64,000 nucleotides of DNA, taken from Flavobacterium channae (lineage in GTDB: Bacteria > Bacteroidota > Bacteroidia > Flavobacteriales > Flavobacteriaceae). Both the position numbers and the translations under genes were made by a program. Positions 18,264 through 27,280 of the stretch are shown here, in pieces. Within the stretch, counting starts at the first letter, position 1. Each line of letters opens with the position of its first letter. The DNA lies in the NCBI RefSeq assembly GCF_021172165.1, contig NZ_CP089096.1, positions 1,550,001 to 1,614,000 of the forward strand, in the 5' to 3' direction. Below the pieces are notes generated by a model. That model saw only the letters and a program-made list of their open reading frames with translations. It was not told the DNA's origin and ran no database searches.

Positions 18264-19022
18264 ATGATAAAAGTCGTACTTATTGGTTCAGGTAATGTTG
18301 CACAACACTTAATTCAGGTGCTGTTACAAAGTAAAGAAGTGGATTTGGTACAAGCATTTGCTCGTAATCCAAGTCATTTATCGCATTTACTTCCTTCAAC
18401 TAAAATCACATCAGATTATCAAAAAATAACGGAAGCGGATTTGTATATAATTTCGGTTACAGATAATGCTATTGCGGAAGTTTCGTCACAATTACCATTT
18501 GAAAATCGTTTGGTCGTGCATACTTCGGGTTCGTCAAATATTTCCGTTTTAAATGAGAAGAATAGAAAAGGTGTTTTTTATCCGTTACAAACCTTCACTA
18601 AAGGAAAAGATATCGACTTTACTCCTATTCCTATTTGCTTGGAAGCTGAAAATGAGGCCGATTATGAACTATTAGAAAAATTAGGCAATTGCATATCACA
18701 AAAGGTAGTTCACATTTCATCGGAACAACGAAAAAGTTTGCATGTAGCCGCTGTTTTTGTTTGTAATTTTGTAAATCATTTGTACCAAATTGGCAATGAA
18801 ATTTGCGAAGAAAACAATGTTCCTTTTGAAGTATTACATCCTTTAATTCAGGAAACAGCACACAAAATCACAGAACTTTCGCCTAGAGAAGCACAAACGG
18901 GACCAGCTTTGCGAAATGACACCAAAACCATTGAAAAACATTTGGATTTCTTAGAAAATCAAGAATATAAAAACCTATATCAATTACTTACACAATCGAT
19001 ACAACATGTCAAAAAGTTATAA
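18264..19022 (+). CDS. Rossmann-fold protein with DUF2520 domain
   Basis: 252 residues. The N-terminal NAD(P)-binding motif VLIGSGNVAQHL and the C-terminal DUF2520 helical domain give the fold of F420/NADP-dependent oxidoreductases such as pyrroline-5-carboxylate reductase relatives. The substrate is unknown. It overlaps the KdsC-like gene by 17 nt and heads a tightly packed run of five genes. Confidence 0.9.
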   Translation: MIKVVLIGSGNVAQHLIQVLLQSKEVDLVQAFARNPSHLSHLLPSTKITSDYQKITEADLYIISVTDNAIAEVSSQLPFENRLVVHTSGSSNISVLNEKNRKGVFYPLQTFTKGKDIDFTPIPICLEAENEADYELLEKLGNCISQKVVHISSEQRKSLHVAAVFVCNFVNHLYQIGNEICEENNVPFEVLHPLIQETAHKITELSPREAQTGPALRNDTKTIEKHLDFLENQEYKNLYQLLTQSIQHVKKL

Positions 19023-19533
19023 AGAACTCATGAACCAAATCAACACTTTTGTCTTCGACGTAGATGGAGTGTTAACCGACGGAACTATTCACGTAACACC
19101 AACAGGAGAAATGCTTCGTAATATGAACATTAGAGACGGCTATGCTATGAAAGCAGCTGTTGAAAATGGTTATACGGTTTGCATTATTTCTGGAGGAAGT
19201 AATGAAGGCGTTCGTGTTCGTTTACGAAATTTAGGAATCACTGATATTCACTTAGGCGTACCAAACAAAGTAGAAACGTTTAAAGAATTCACTGATATTT
19301 ACAATATTCAACCTGAAAATGTGTTATACATGGGAGATGATATTCCAGATTATCATGTAATGCAATTGGTGGGATTACCAACTTGTCCACAAAACGCAGT
19401 TCCCGAAATTAAAGGAATTTCGAAATATGTTTCACATGTTGAAGGTGGAAAAGGTGCTGTTCGTGATGTAATTGAACAAGTTATGAAAGTGCAAGGCAAA
19501 TGGATGGAACATTTTGATGCAAAATTTGATTAA
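19006..19533 (+). CDS. kdsC: KdsC-like HAD phosphatase (KDO 8-phosphate phosphatase)
   Basis: 175 residues. HAD motif I is FDVDGVLTDGT, motif II is ISGGS and motif IV is MGDDIPDYHVM, with no cap domain. This is the form of 3-deoxy-D-manno-octulosonate 8-phosphate phosphatase, which makes KDO for lipopolysaccharide. Its start lies inside the preceding gene, indicating translational coupling. Confidence 0.88.
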   Translation: MSKSYKELMNQINTFVFDVDGVLTDGTIHVTPTGEMLRNMNIRDGYAMKAAVENGYTVCIISGGSNEGVRVRLRNLGITDIHLGVPNKVETFKEFTDIYNIQPENVLYMGDDIPDYHVMQLVGLPTCPQNAVPEIKGISKYVSHVEGGKGAVRDVIEQVMKVQGKWMEHFDAKFD

Positions 19534-19569
19534 TTATAAACCATAAATTAAAAAAGATAAACACAAAAC

Positions 19570-20493
19570 ATGAAATACTTAAAATTAATTCGATACCAAA
19601 ATTTATTGATGCTTGCTTTTATGCAATTGGTTTTTCGTTATTTACTTTTAAAACAATCTTATGTTGATTTAGCCTTAACCGATTTTAATTACATTTTACT
19701 AGTTATTGCAACGATTTGTATTGCCGCTGGTGGTTATGTAATTAATAATATTATGGATCAGGACACCGATGAAATTGCAAAACCGCAAAATCGTGTGGTT
19801 GGTGTTTCAATCTCAGAAACGGTGGCGTATAATTGGTACATTGGGTTAACCATTGTTGGTGTTGGAATTGGGTTTTATCTTTCTAATGTCATTTACAAAC
19901 CTACTTTTGCTTCGATGTTTATTTTAGTAGCGACTTTACTTTACATGTATGCAACAAGTTTTAAACAAATTCCGGTTTTAGGAAATGTTGTGGTAGCTTT
20001 AATGCTATCTACAAGTATTGTAATTATTGGTTTGTTTGATATTTTACCTGCAATAGATATTGATAATCGATTCCGAATGAAAGAGGCTTTTGGTATTTTA
20101 ACTCACTATGCCATTTTTGCCTTTATCATTAATTTAATTCGCGAAATTGTAAAAGATTTAGAAGATATAGATGGCGATTATCAATCAGGAATTAACACCT
20201 TACCTATTGCCATTGGAATTAAAAAAACCAAAATAATTGTTGGCGTTTTAACGGTAATTTCAATTGCTTTATTAGCCTATTACGTAAATGCTAACTTTTT
20301 TGAATTGGATTATGTGGTGTATTATGCAATGGTTTTAATTGTTGGTCCTCTGATTTATTTTGGAGTAAAATTATTAAATGCGGCAACTAAGAAAGAATTT
20401 CATCATTTGAGTTTGGTTTTAAAAATTATCTTGTTTTTTGGTATATTATCAGTTGCAGTAATCGTTTACAATTTAAAATTGATCAATGCTTAA
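19570..20493 (+). CDS. UbiA family prenyltransferase
   Basis: 307 residues with about eight membrane helices. The first prenyl-diphosphate motif is NNIMDQDTDEIAKPQN and the second is EIVKDLEDIDGDYQSG. Flavobacterial members are commonly annotated as geranylgeranylglycerol-phosphate geranylgeranyltransferase-like, but the true acceptor is not established. It overlaps the maf gene by 8 nt. Confidence 0.9.
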   Translation: MKYLKLIRYQNLLMLAFMQLVFRYLLLKQSYVDLALTDFNYILLVIATICIAAGGYVINNIMDQDTDEIAKPQNRVVGVSISETVAYNWYIGLTIVGVGIGFYLSNVIYKPTFASMFILVATLLYMYATSFKQIPVLGNVVVALMLSTSIVIIGLFDILPAIDIDNRFRMKEAFGILTHYAIFAFIINLIREIVKDLEDIDGDYQSGINTLPIAIGIKKTKIIVGVLTVISIALLAYYVNANFFELDYVVYYAMVLIVGPLIYFGVKLLNAATKKEFHHLSLVLKIILFFGILSVAVIVYNLKLINA

Positions 20494-21070
20494 AGAAAAA
20501 CTAAATACAATCAACATTATTTTAGCTTCGGGTTCGCCAAGAAGACAACAATTCTTTAAAGAAATGGATTTGCATTATACCATTCGTTTAAAAGAAATTG
20601 AAGAAATCTATCCCGAGCATTTAAAAGCGGAAGAAATTACCAACTTTCTTGCTGAATTGAAAGCAAGTGCTTTTGAAAACGAATTGAATGCAAATGATGT
20701 ATTGGTAACTAGTGATACTATTGTTTGGTTAAATGGTAAAGCATTAGGTAAACCAAAAGATTATGCAGATGCTTTTAAAATGCTACAAGAACTTTCAAAT
20801 AAAACCCATGAAGTAATTACTTCGGTTTGTTTGAAAACAATCGAAAAAACAGAAGTTTTTCATTGTGTTACGAATGTGACTTTTGCGAATTTATCAGATG
20901 AAGCCATTGCCTATTATCTAGATAATTACAAACCATTTGACAAAGCCGGAAGTTACGGTATTCAAGATTGGATTGGTTTAATTGGAATTTCAAATATTGA
21001 AGGTTCTTATACCAATGTTGTAGGCTTACCTACCGAAATGTTATTTCAAAAATTGCTAAACTATGTTTAA
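20486..21070 (+). CDS. maf: Maf-like nucleoside triphosphate pyrophosphatase
   Basis: 194 residues with the Maf signature ASGSPRRQQF at the N-terminus and SDTIVWLNGKALGKPKD around residue 75. The AGSYGIQDW motif places it in the dTTP/UTP pyrophosphatase (YhdE) group. The family hydrolyses non-canonical or modified nucleotides. It overlaps both neighbours by a few nucleotides. Confidence 0.92.
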   Translation: MLKEKLNTINIILASGSPRRQQFFKEMDLHYTIRLKEIEEIYPEHLKAEEITNFLAELKASAFENELNANDVLVTSDTIVWLNGKALGKPKDYADAFKMLQELSNKTHEVITSVCLKTIEKTEVFHCVTNVTFANLSDEAIAYYLDNYKPFDKAGSYGIQDWIGLIGISNIEGSYTNVVGLPTEMLFQKLLNYV

Positions 21071-21599
21071 ACATATAGAAAATCCATATTTACATGAAGA
21101 AATTGCCACATTAGTGGTAATACTTGTATATGTGATTCTTAGAATAAGTATAGCTAAAATTGTAAGACGTTTTGCCCGATTAAATGAAGTTTTAGAGCAT
21201 AGAACAAATTTAATTATCAAGTACATCAATTTACTACTTAGCATACTTGCTTTAATTTCTATTACTATCATTTGGGGAGTTAAAAAAGACCAAATTTTAT
21301 TATTTATTTCGTCTGTATTTGCAGTTGTAGGTGTTGCCTCTTTTGCCCAATGGTCAATACTTAGTAATATTACAGCCGGAATTATTATTTTCTTTTCTTA
21401 TCCATTTAAAATTGGTGATCGAATCAAAATTCATGATAAAGATTTTCCAATTGAAGGAGAAATTGATGATATCAAAGCTTTTTATGTAGTTTTAAAAACT
21501 ATTGATGGCGAACTCATTACTTACCCAAATAACCTACTAATGCAAAAGGGAATTTCAGTAATTTATAAACCAACAGAAGAAAAAGAATTTTTTGATTAA
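21063..21599 (+). CDS. Small-conductance mechanosensitive channel, MscS type
   Basis: 178 residues with three membrane helices (about 17-37, 53-72, 78-100). The pore helix and beta domain are recognisable (GVASFAQWSILSNITAGIIIFFSYPFKIGDRIKIHDKDF). It is shorter than E. coli MscS and keeps only part of the cytoplasmic cage. It is the last gene of the run, followed by a terminator. Confidence 0.9.
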   Translation: MFKHIENPYLHEEIATLVVILVYVILRISIAKIVRRFARLNEVLEHRTNLIIKYINLLLSILALISITIIWGVKKDQILLFISSVFAVVGVASFAQWSILSNITAGIIIFFSYPFKIGDRIKIHDKDFPIEGEIDDIKAFYVVLKTIDGELITYPNNLLMQKGISVIYKPTEEKEFFD

Positions 21600-21620
21600 A
21601 TCAATTTATAAAAAACTGTT

Positions 21621-21650
21621 AAAAAGGAAGGGTTTAAATCTTCCTTTTTT
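21621..21650 (+). terminator. Terminator after the DUF2520-mscS run
   Basis: Stem AAAAAGGAAG / CTTCCTTTTT with a 9-nt loop, continuing into a T run. Confidence 0.8.
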
Positions 21651-21659
21651 TTATTTCCT

Positions 21660-21667
21660 TATTTTTG
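21660..21667 (+). promoter_or_regulatory. -7 box of the PIG-L gene
   Basis: TATTTTTG, 17 nt before the ATG at 21685. It makes the far-upstream in-frame starts unlikely. Confidence 0.45.
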
Positions 21668-21684
21668 AAACAAAACCAAATACA

Positions 21685-24132
21685 ATGAGCAGAAGAATTA
21701 CTTCAATCTTTATACTATTTATTTCACTAACCATATTCGGACAAGCGCCTCAAAAACCAAATGCTGTTGAAATTTACGAGCAAGTTCAAAAGTTAAATTT
21801 TCTAGGAAAAGTATTGTATGTTGCGGCACATCCTGATGATGAAAATACAAAACTTATAACTTATTTTTCAAATCATTATCATGCACAAACTGCTTATTTA
21901 TCGTTAACTCGTGGTGATGGTGGTCAAAACTTAATAGGAACTGAATTAAGAGAAAAATTAGGCGCAATAAGAACACAAGAACTTTTAGCTGCACGTAGAA
22001 TTGATGGTGGTGAACAGTTCTTTACAAGAGCTAATGATTTTGGTTTCTCAAAAGAACCTAATGAAACTTTTTCCATTTGGAATAAAAATCAAGTTTTAGA
22101 AGATGTTATTCAGGCTATTGAAACATTTCGACCAGATATCGTTGTAAATCGTTTTGCACACAATACACCTGGAACAACTCACGGACATCATACTGCTTCG
22201 GCAATGTTGAGTTTGGAAGCTTATGATTTAGTTAAATACAAACCAAAACGTGTGTTTTTTAATACTTCTTGGTGGTTTTACGGAAGTCAAGAAGCATTTG
22301 ATGCTGCTGATAAATCGAAATTATTAGCTATAAATTCGAATGTTTATTATCCGTTAAAAGGAAAAAGTAATAACGAAATTGCCGCTTTAAGTAGAAGTCA
22401 ACACAAATGTCAAGGTTTTGGAACTCTAGGAACACGTGGTGATGAAACCGAATATTTGGAACTTTTAAGAGGAGATTTACCAAGCAACACGAATCTTTTT
22501 GAAGGCATTGATACATCATGGAATCGTGTAAAAGGTGGTGCTGAAATTGGAAAAATTCTTATTGCAATTGAAAAAAACTTCAATTTTAGCAATCCATCAA
22601 CTCATATTCCTGATTTAATTAAAGCTTACGAATTAATTCAAAAATTAGAAGACTCACATTGGAAAGAAATCAAATCAAAACAAATCATCAAAATTATTGA
22701 AGCTTGTAGTGGTTTATATTTAGAAGCTGTTGCAGATACAGAAACGACTACTAAAGAAAGTAAATTCAATCTTAATATTGAAGTAATCAACAGAAGTCAA
22801 TCTAATGTAAAATTGATTGGAGTAAATGCTGTTAACATTCAAAATGAAGCTAAAAATGTCGTTTTGAAAAATAACGAGCGACTAAATTTTCAATTTAAAG
22901 AAGTATCAGTTGGCAAGAATGTTGATTATTCGAACCTGTTTTGGTTAAAAGAAAAGCAAACCGAAGGTATGTATACAGTTTCGGATAAATCAATCAGAAT
23001 ATTACCTGAAATCACAACGAATTTCCCAGTAATTTTCACTGTTGAAATTGAAGGCAAAACACTAGAAATTGTAAAAAACATTTGTTACAAATTCAACAAT
23101 CCTGATGATGGCGAAACATATGTTCCTTTTACTGTTCTACCAACATTTACAACTACAATTGAACCAAAAGTATTGATTCTTAACTCAACACAAGCAAAAG
23201 AAATAACGGTTGTTGTAAAAGCACACAAAGCAAATGCTTCTGGAAAATTATCTTTGGATATTCCGACAGATTGGAAAGTGAGTCCAACAGAAATTCCATT
23301 TGAAATTGCCACTAAAAATGAAGATAAGAAGTTCACTTTTACCTTATATCCTACTAAAAAAGAAATAACAACTAAAGTAACTGCCAAAGTAACTTCAAAC
23401 AATGAAGTATTAGACAAAGAACTAATTACTATTCAATATCCTCATATTCCTAAACAAACTATTTTAGTTACTTCTGAAGCTAAAATTGTAAAATTAGATA
23501 TCGAAACCAAAGGGAAAAATATTGGTTACATAATTGGCGCTGGAGACGAAGTAAATAAGAGTTTAGAAAATTTAGGATTTACAGTTACTACTATTAATCC
23601 AAATGAAATTACAGATGATAACTTAAAAAAGTTTGATGCTATTCTTCTAGGAATTAGAGCATTTAATGTGGTAGACGAATTAAAATACAAAAACAAAACC
23701 TTATTCAATTATGTAGCAAATGGCGGAAATTTGATTGTACAATACAATACAACAAATAATTTGGTTACTAAAGAAATTGCGCCTTACGAATTAGTGCTTT
23801 CAAGAGATCGTGTTACAAATGAAAATGCAAAGATTACTTTTTTAAATCCAACACATAAAGTACTGAATCAACCAAATAAAATAACGGAAAAAGACTTCCA
23901 AGGTTGGGTTCAAGAGCAAGGTTTGTACTATCCAAATAAGTGGAGTAATGAATTTATTCCTATTTTAGCCTCAAATGATGAAGGAGAAACATCTAAAACT
24001 GGAGGTTTAGTAATTGCTAAACATGGAAAAGGAAATTATATTTACACTGGTTTAAGCTTTTTTAGAGAATTGCCAGAAGGCGTTAGTGGTGCATTTAGAT
24101 TATTAGCAAACATAATAGCATTAGATAAATAG
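21685..24132 (+). CDS. Exported PIG-L family deacetylase
   Basis: About 815 residues. A signal peptide (MSRRITSIFILFISLTIFGQ) is followed by a LmbE/PIG-L zinc deacetylase domain at about 35-290 with metal motifs AAHPDDENTK and HGHHTASA. Beta-rich domains occupy about 370-620 and a glutamine-amidotransferase-like C-terminal domain about 630-815 (DAILLGIRAFNV ... GKGNYIYTGLSFFREL). It probably removes acetyl groups from N-acetylated sugars in the periplasm. The open frame extends upstream to 21592, but the terminator and promoter there favour 21685. Confidence 0.87.
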   Translation: MSRRITSIFILFISLTIFGQAPQKPNAVEIYEQVQKLNFLGKVLYVAAHPDDENTKLITYFSNHYHAQTAYLSLTRGDGGQNLIGTELREKLGAIRTQELLAARRIDGGEQFFTRANDFGFSKEPNETFSIWNKNQVLEDVIQAIETFRPDIVVNRFAHNTPGTTHGHHTASAMLSLEAYDLVKYKPKRVFFNTSWWFYGSQEAFDAADKSKLLAINSNVYYPLKGKSNNEIAALSRSQHKCQGFGTLGTRGDETEYLELLRGDLPSNTNLFEGIDTSWNRVKGGAEIGKILIAIEKNFNFSNPSTHIPDLIKAYELIQKLEDSHWKEIKSKQIIKIIEACSGLYLEAVADTETTTKESKFNLNIEVINRSQSNVKLIGVNAVNIQNEAKNVVLKNNERLNFQFKEVSVGKNVDYSNLFWLKEKQTEGMYTVSDKSIRILPEITTNFPVIFTVEIEGKTLEIVKNICYKFNNPDDGETYVPFTVLPTFTTTIEPKVLILNSTQAKEITVVVKAHKANASGKLSLDIPTDWKVSPTEIPFEIATKNEDKKFTFTLYPTKKEITTKVTAKVTSNNEVLDKELITIQYPHIPKQTILVTSEAKIVKLDIETKGKNIGYIIGAGDEVNKSLENLGFTVTTINPNEITDDNLKKFDAILLGIRAFNVVDELKYKNKTLFNYVANGGNLIVQYNTTNNLVTKEIAPYELVLSRDRVTNENAKITFLNPTHKVLNQPNKITEKDFQGWVQEQGLYYPNKWSNEFIPILASNDEGETSKTGGLVIAKHGKGNYIYTGLSFFRELPEGVSGAFRLLANIIALDK

Positions 24133-24137
24133 AAATT

Positions 24138-24242
24138 ATGGATAACGAAAAACATCAATGGGAAAAAAGCTATAGCATTGTACTTATACTAAATGCTATT
24201 TATATTCTTCTTTTCTATTTAATAATGGAAATTTACACCTAA
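24138..24242 (+). CDS. 34-residue single-pass membrane peptide next to a sodium:solute symporter
   Basis: ATG at 24138, stop at 24240-24242. A charged start (MDNEKHQWEKSYS) is followed by one hydrophobic helix (IVLILNAIYILLFYLIM). It begins 5 nt after the PIG-L stop and ends 1 nt before the symporter ATG, so the three genes are translationally packed. Small membrane subunits are known for some SSS transporters. This peptide is an inferred accessory or regulatory subunit. Confidence 0.6.
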   Translation: MDNEKHQWEKSYSIVLILNAIYILLFYLIMEIYT

Positions 24243-24243
24243 T

Positions 24244-25929
24244 ATGGAAATTTTAGATTGGATTGTATTATCTACAACACTGTTTTTTATTGTAATTTAT
24301 GGTGTAATTAAAACAAAAGGAAGCGCTAACGTAGAAGATTATCTTTTAGATAATAATCAAACACCTTGGTTCACCGTTGGAATTTCCGTTATGGCTACTC
24401 AAGCAAGTGCTATTACATTTCTATCAACACCAGGTCAGGCTTATCATGACGGAATGGGATTTGTTCAATTCTATTTTGGATTACCATTAGCCATGATTGT
24501 TATTGCCTATACTTTTATTCCTATTTACCACCGATTAAAAGTATTTACAGCTTATGAATATCTAGAACAACGATTCAATATCCAAACCAGAACATTAGCT
24601 GCAATATTATTCTTGGTACAAAGAGGACTTGGAACCGGAATAACGATTTATGCGCCTTCTATTATTTTATCAGCGCTTTTGGGTTGGAACCTAACCTTCT
24701 TAAATGTTATCATTGGAATATTAGTAATCATTTATACGGTTACTGGAGGAACAAAAGCAGTAAATATTACTCAGAAGCAACAGATGTTTGTAATCATGCT
24801 GGGAATGTTTGTGATTTTCTTTTATATCCTTACCAATTTACCAGAAGATGTTGATTTTTCTAATGTATTGCATATTGCTGGTGCCAATGGAAAAATGGAT
24901 ATCTTGGATTTTTCATATAATCCTGAAACGAGATATACTTTTTGGAGTGGAATTACCGGAGGTTTCTTTTTGATGCTTTCTTACTTTGGAACCGATCAAT
25001 CACAAGTAGGACGTTATTTATCTGGAAAGTCAATTAAAGAAAGTCAAATGGGATTGATAATGAACGGTATTTTAAAAGTTCCTATGCAATTTTTCATCTT
25101 ATTGACTGGAGTTTTGGTTTTTGTTTTCTTTCAATTTAACGATGCTCCATTGCATTTTAATCCTACCAATGTTCAGAAAGTAAAAGCATCAGAACATAAA
25201 ACAGAATATGAAAATTTAGAACAAAAATTAGCTGTTTTAAACACAGATAAAAAAATTGTCAATCAAATTTACATTGAACAACTTAAGCATAACGAATACG
25301 ACAATCCAATTCTAAAGAAACAAATGGTTGCCCTTTCGCTTAAAGAAAAAGATTTAAGAGAAGACGCTAAAGATGTGATTAAAAAAGTAGATGGAAAAAC
25401 AGAAACCAATGACAAAGATTATGTGTTTTTGTATTTCATTCTAAATTACCTTCCAAAAGGACTTTTAGGCTTGCTTTTAGCCGTTATTTTTAGTGCTGCT
25501 ATGTCATCAAGTGCTTCTGGTTTAAATTCATTAGCAGCAACTTCTGCTATTGACATTTATAAACGTAATGTAAATTCAAAATCAGATAAACATTATGTTC
25601 ATGCTACTCAATATTTTACTGTTTTTTGGGGAATTGTAGCTATAGGATTTGCGTGTATTAGTTCGCTTTTTGAAAACTTAATTCAATTGGTAAACATTAT
25701 AGGTTCTATATTTTATGGAACTGTTTTAGGAATTTTCTTAATTGGATTTTATATCAACTACGTAAAAGGAAAAGCCGTTTTCATTGGAGCTTGTTTAAGT
25801 CAGTTAACCATCTTCTACATCTTTTATTTGGATGTTGTTGGGTATTTATGGTTGAACTTTATTGGAGCTTTATTAACTATTGGATTGTCTTTGTTACTAC
25901 AAAAATCGTTTAACAACGCTGATAAATAA
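24244..25929 (+). CDS. Sodium:solute symporter (SSS family)
   Basis: 561 residues with 13-14 membrane helices and the SSS signature around GGFFLMLSYFGTDQSQVGRYLSGKS. A hydrophilic, coiled-coil-prone insertion occupies about residues 310-385 (EYENLEQKLAVLNTDKK ... SLKEKDLREDAKDV) between two membrane helices, as in several Bacteroidota members. The substrate is unknown; the neighbouring PIG-L deacetylase hints at a sugar derivative. Confidence 0.9.
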   Translation: MEILDWIVLSTTLFFIVIYGVIKTKGSANVEDYLLDNNQTPWFTVGISVMATQASAITFLSTPGQAYHDGMGFVQFYFGLPLAMIVIAYTFIPIYHRLKVFTAYEYLEQRFNIQTRTLAAILFLVQRGLGTGITIYAPSIILSALLGWNLTFLNVIIGILVIIYTVTGGTKAVNITQKQQMFVIMLGMFVIFFYILTNLPEDVDFSNVLHIAGANGKMDILDFSYNPETRYTFWSGITGGFFLMLSYFGTDQSQVGRYLSGKSIKESQMGLIMNGILKVPMQFFILLTGVLVFVFFQFNDAPLHFNPTNVQKVKASEHKTEYENLEQKLAVLNTDKKIVNQIYIEQLKHNEYDNPILKKQMVALSLKEKDLREDAKDVIKKVDGKTETNDKDYVFLYFILNYLPKGLLGLLLAVIFSAAMSSSASGLNSLAATSAIDIYKRNVNSKSDKHYVHATQYFTVFWGIVAIGFACISSLFENLIQLVNIIGSIFYGTVLGIFLIGFYINYVKGKAVFIGACLSQLTIFYIFYLDVVGYLWLNFIGALLTIGLSLLLQKSFNNADK

Positions 25930-25933
25930 AAAA

Positions 25934-25966
25934 GAGTGCTGAAAAGCTAACCTCAGCACCCTTCTT
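25934..25966 (-). terminator. Terminator of the cco operon
   Basis: Stem GTGCTGA / TCAGCAC with a 10-nt loop. On the minus strand it continues into TCTTTTTTATTT, so it mainly ends the minus-strand operon and also separates it from the symporter gene. Confidence 0.65.
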
Positions 25967-25986
25967 ACCTATTAACTAAAAAAACA

Positions 25987-26691
25987 TTAGTGACAATTGG
26001 CTTCGGATTGTACAAATAAACTCATATTACTTGGTGATAAATATGGGATATCCAATCCTAAACCTCTTATTATGAACAACATTCCTATAATTACTGCAAC
26101 ATACGGAATTACTTTTTGAAGCGCTCCTCTGAATGAAAAAGTAATTAAATTTGAAGCATAACTTACTGCTACCATCATTGGAATTGTTCCAATCCCAAAA
26201 AGCAACATATAAGTAACTCCTAAACTAATATTTTGCATGGCTATAGCTCCAAAAAGGGCTACATAAACCATTCCGCATGGTAAAAAACCATTTAATAAAC
26301 CTATCGTATAAAGCGATTTATAACTTCTGTTTTTAAACTGTTGGCCTAAACTCGATTTTACTTTAGTAATTAGCCTATAGACTGGTTTTGAAAAGTTATA
26401 TTTTGCGAATATTTTCTCTGGAATAATTGCAATCAGTATCATCAATACACCAACAATAATAGACAATTGCTGTTGCATTCCTGCTAAGTAAAAACTTCTA
26501 CCTAGTAAACCAAAAATTAAACCTAATGATCCGTAAGCAGTTAATTTACCAATGTGATAAGTTAAAATCTGTGATGCTTTTTTGGCTTCATTATTTCTAT
26601 CTAAAGGTAACATCATAGCAATAGGACCGCACATTCCGATGCAGTGAAAACTACTGATTAACCCAAATATAAAAGCAGAATATAACATCAA
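25987..26691 (-). CDS. Sulfite exporter TauE/SafE-like membrane protein of the cco locus
   Basis: 234 residues with about six membrane helices and the motif HCIGMCGPIAMMLPL near the N-terminus. This is the UreH/SafE-like family often found with cbb3 oxidase genes, where a role in copper delivery or oxidase maturation has been proposed. It is the last gene of the operon, 33 nt after ccoH. Confidence 0.87.
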   Translation of the reverse strand: MMLYSAFIFGLISSFHCIGMCGPIAMMLPLDRNNEAKKASQILTYHIGKLTAYGSLGLIFGLLGRSFYLAGMQQQLSIIVGVLMILIAIIPEKIFAKYNFSKPVYRLITKVKSSLGQQFKNRSYKSLYTIGLLNGFLPCGMVYVALFGAIAMQNISLGVTYMLLFGIGTIPMMVAVSYASNLITFSFRGALQKVIPYVAVIIGMLFIIRGLGLDIPYLSPSNMSLFVQSEANCH

Positions 26692-26724
26692 TAATAAATA
26701 TCAAATTCAAATTTCAAAATTGGA

Positions 26725-27174
26725 CTATTCAATTCTAAATGAATCTTTGTTTAAATAATTAACTCCATCATAATTCCAATCTATAGAAATGTCCCAAAGA
26801 CCGCCAGGCAAATTACTTTTAGGTATGAGCAAATGTGGACTAGAAAGTGAAATCGGAATTTCAAAATCTAATTTCTGACTTGACGGTCTATATAAGGACA
26901 CTTTTCCATTTATTTTTGCAAAATCAAAATCTGAAGGAAACTGAATTTTAAGTCCTTCAGCAGTGCTTTCAATTACAACTTTATTTGTTAATGCATTTGC
27001 ATTTTCTTGTTTTTCAATATCACCTTGAACAGTTGCCTCTTGTTTATAATAATCTTCAACAACTAATTCATGATCGTATTTGTCATTAGATTGCACTTTA
27101 AAAACATACGACAATATAAATGCCATAAATAATGCAAAAGCTATGACTATTCCTGTTCCCCAATTAAATTTCAT
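26725..27174 (-). CDS. ccoH: FixH/CcoH family cbb3 oxidase maturation protein
   Basis: 149 residues. One N-terminal membrane helix (WGTGIVIAFALFMAFILSYVF) is followed by a periplasmic beta domain typical of FixH (PGGLWDISIDWNYDG). Needed for assembly or stability of the cbb3 oxidase in other bacteria. It lies between ccoG and the SafE-like gene. Confidence 0.9.
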   Translation of the reverse strand: MKFNWGTGIVIAFALFMAFILSYVFKVQSNDKYDHELVVEDYYKQEATVQGDIEKQENANALTNKVVIESTAEGLKIQFPSDFDFAKINGKVSLYRPSSQKLDFEIPISLSSPHLLIPKSNLPGGLWDISIDWNYDGVNYLNKDSFRIE

Positions 27175-27210
27175 ATGTTTAAATTTTATTCATTGTTGGT
27201 AACATATGTT

Positions 27211-27263
27211 ATCGCCTTTTTAATTATTGGTGTTTGCTTAAGCAAACTTATTTTAGTGGCGAT
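27211..27263. other. Intercistronic hairpin between ccoG and ccoH
   Basis: A perfect 16-bp palindrome GTTTGCTTAAGCAAAC (27232-27247) is enclosed by ATCGCC (27211-27216) and GGCGAT (27258-27263), with further partial pairing. No T run follows on the minus strand, so an RNA processing or stability element is likelier than a terminator. Confidence 0.5.
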
Positions 27264-27280
27264 TTCATAATTATACTTTT

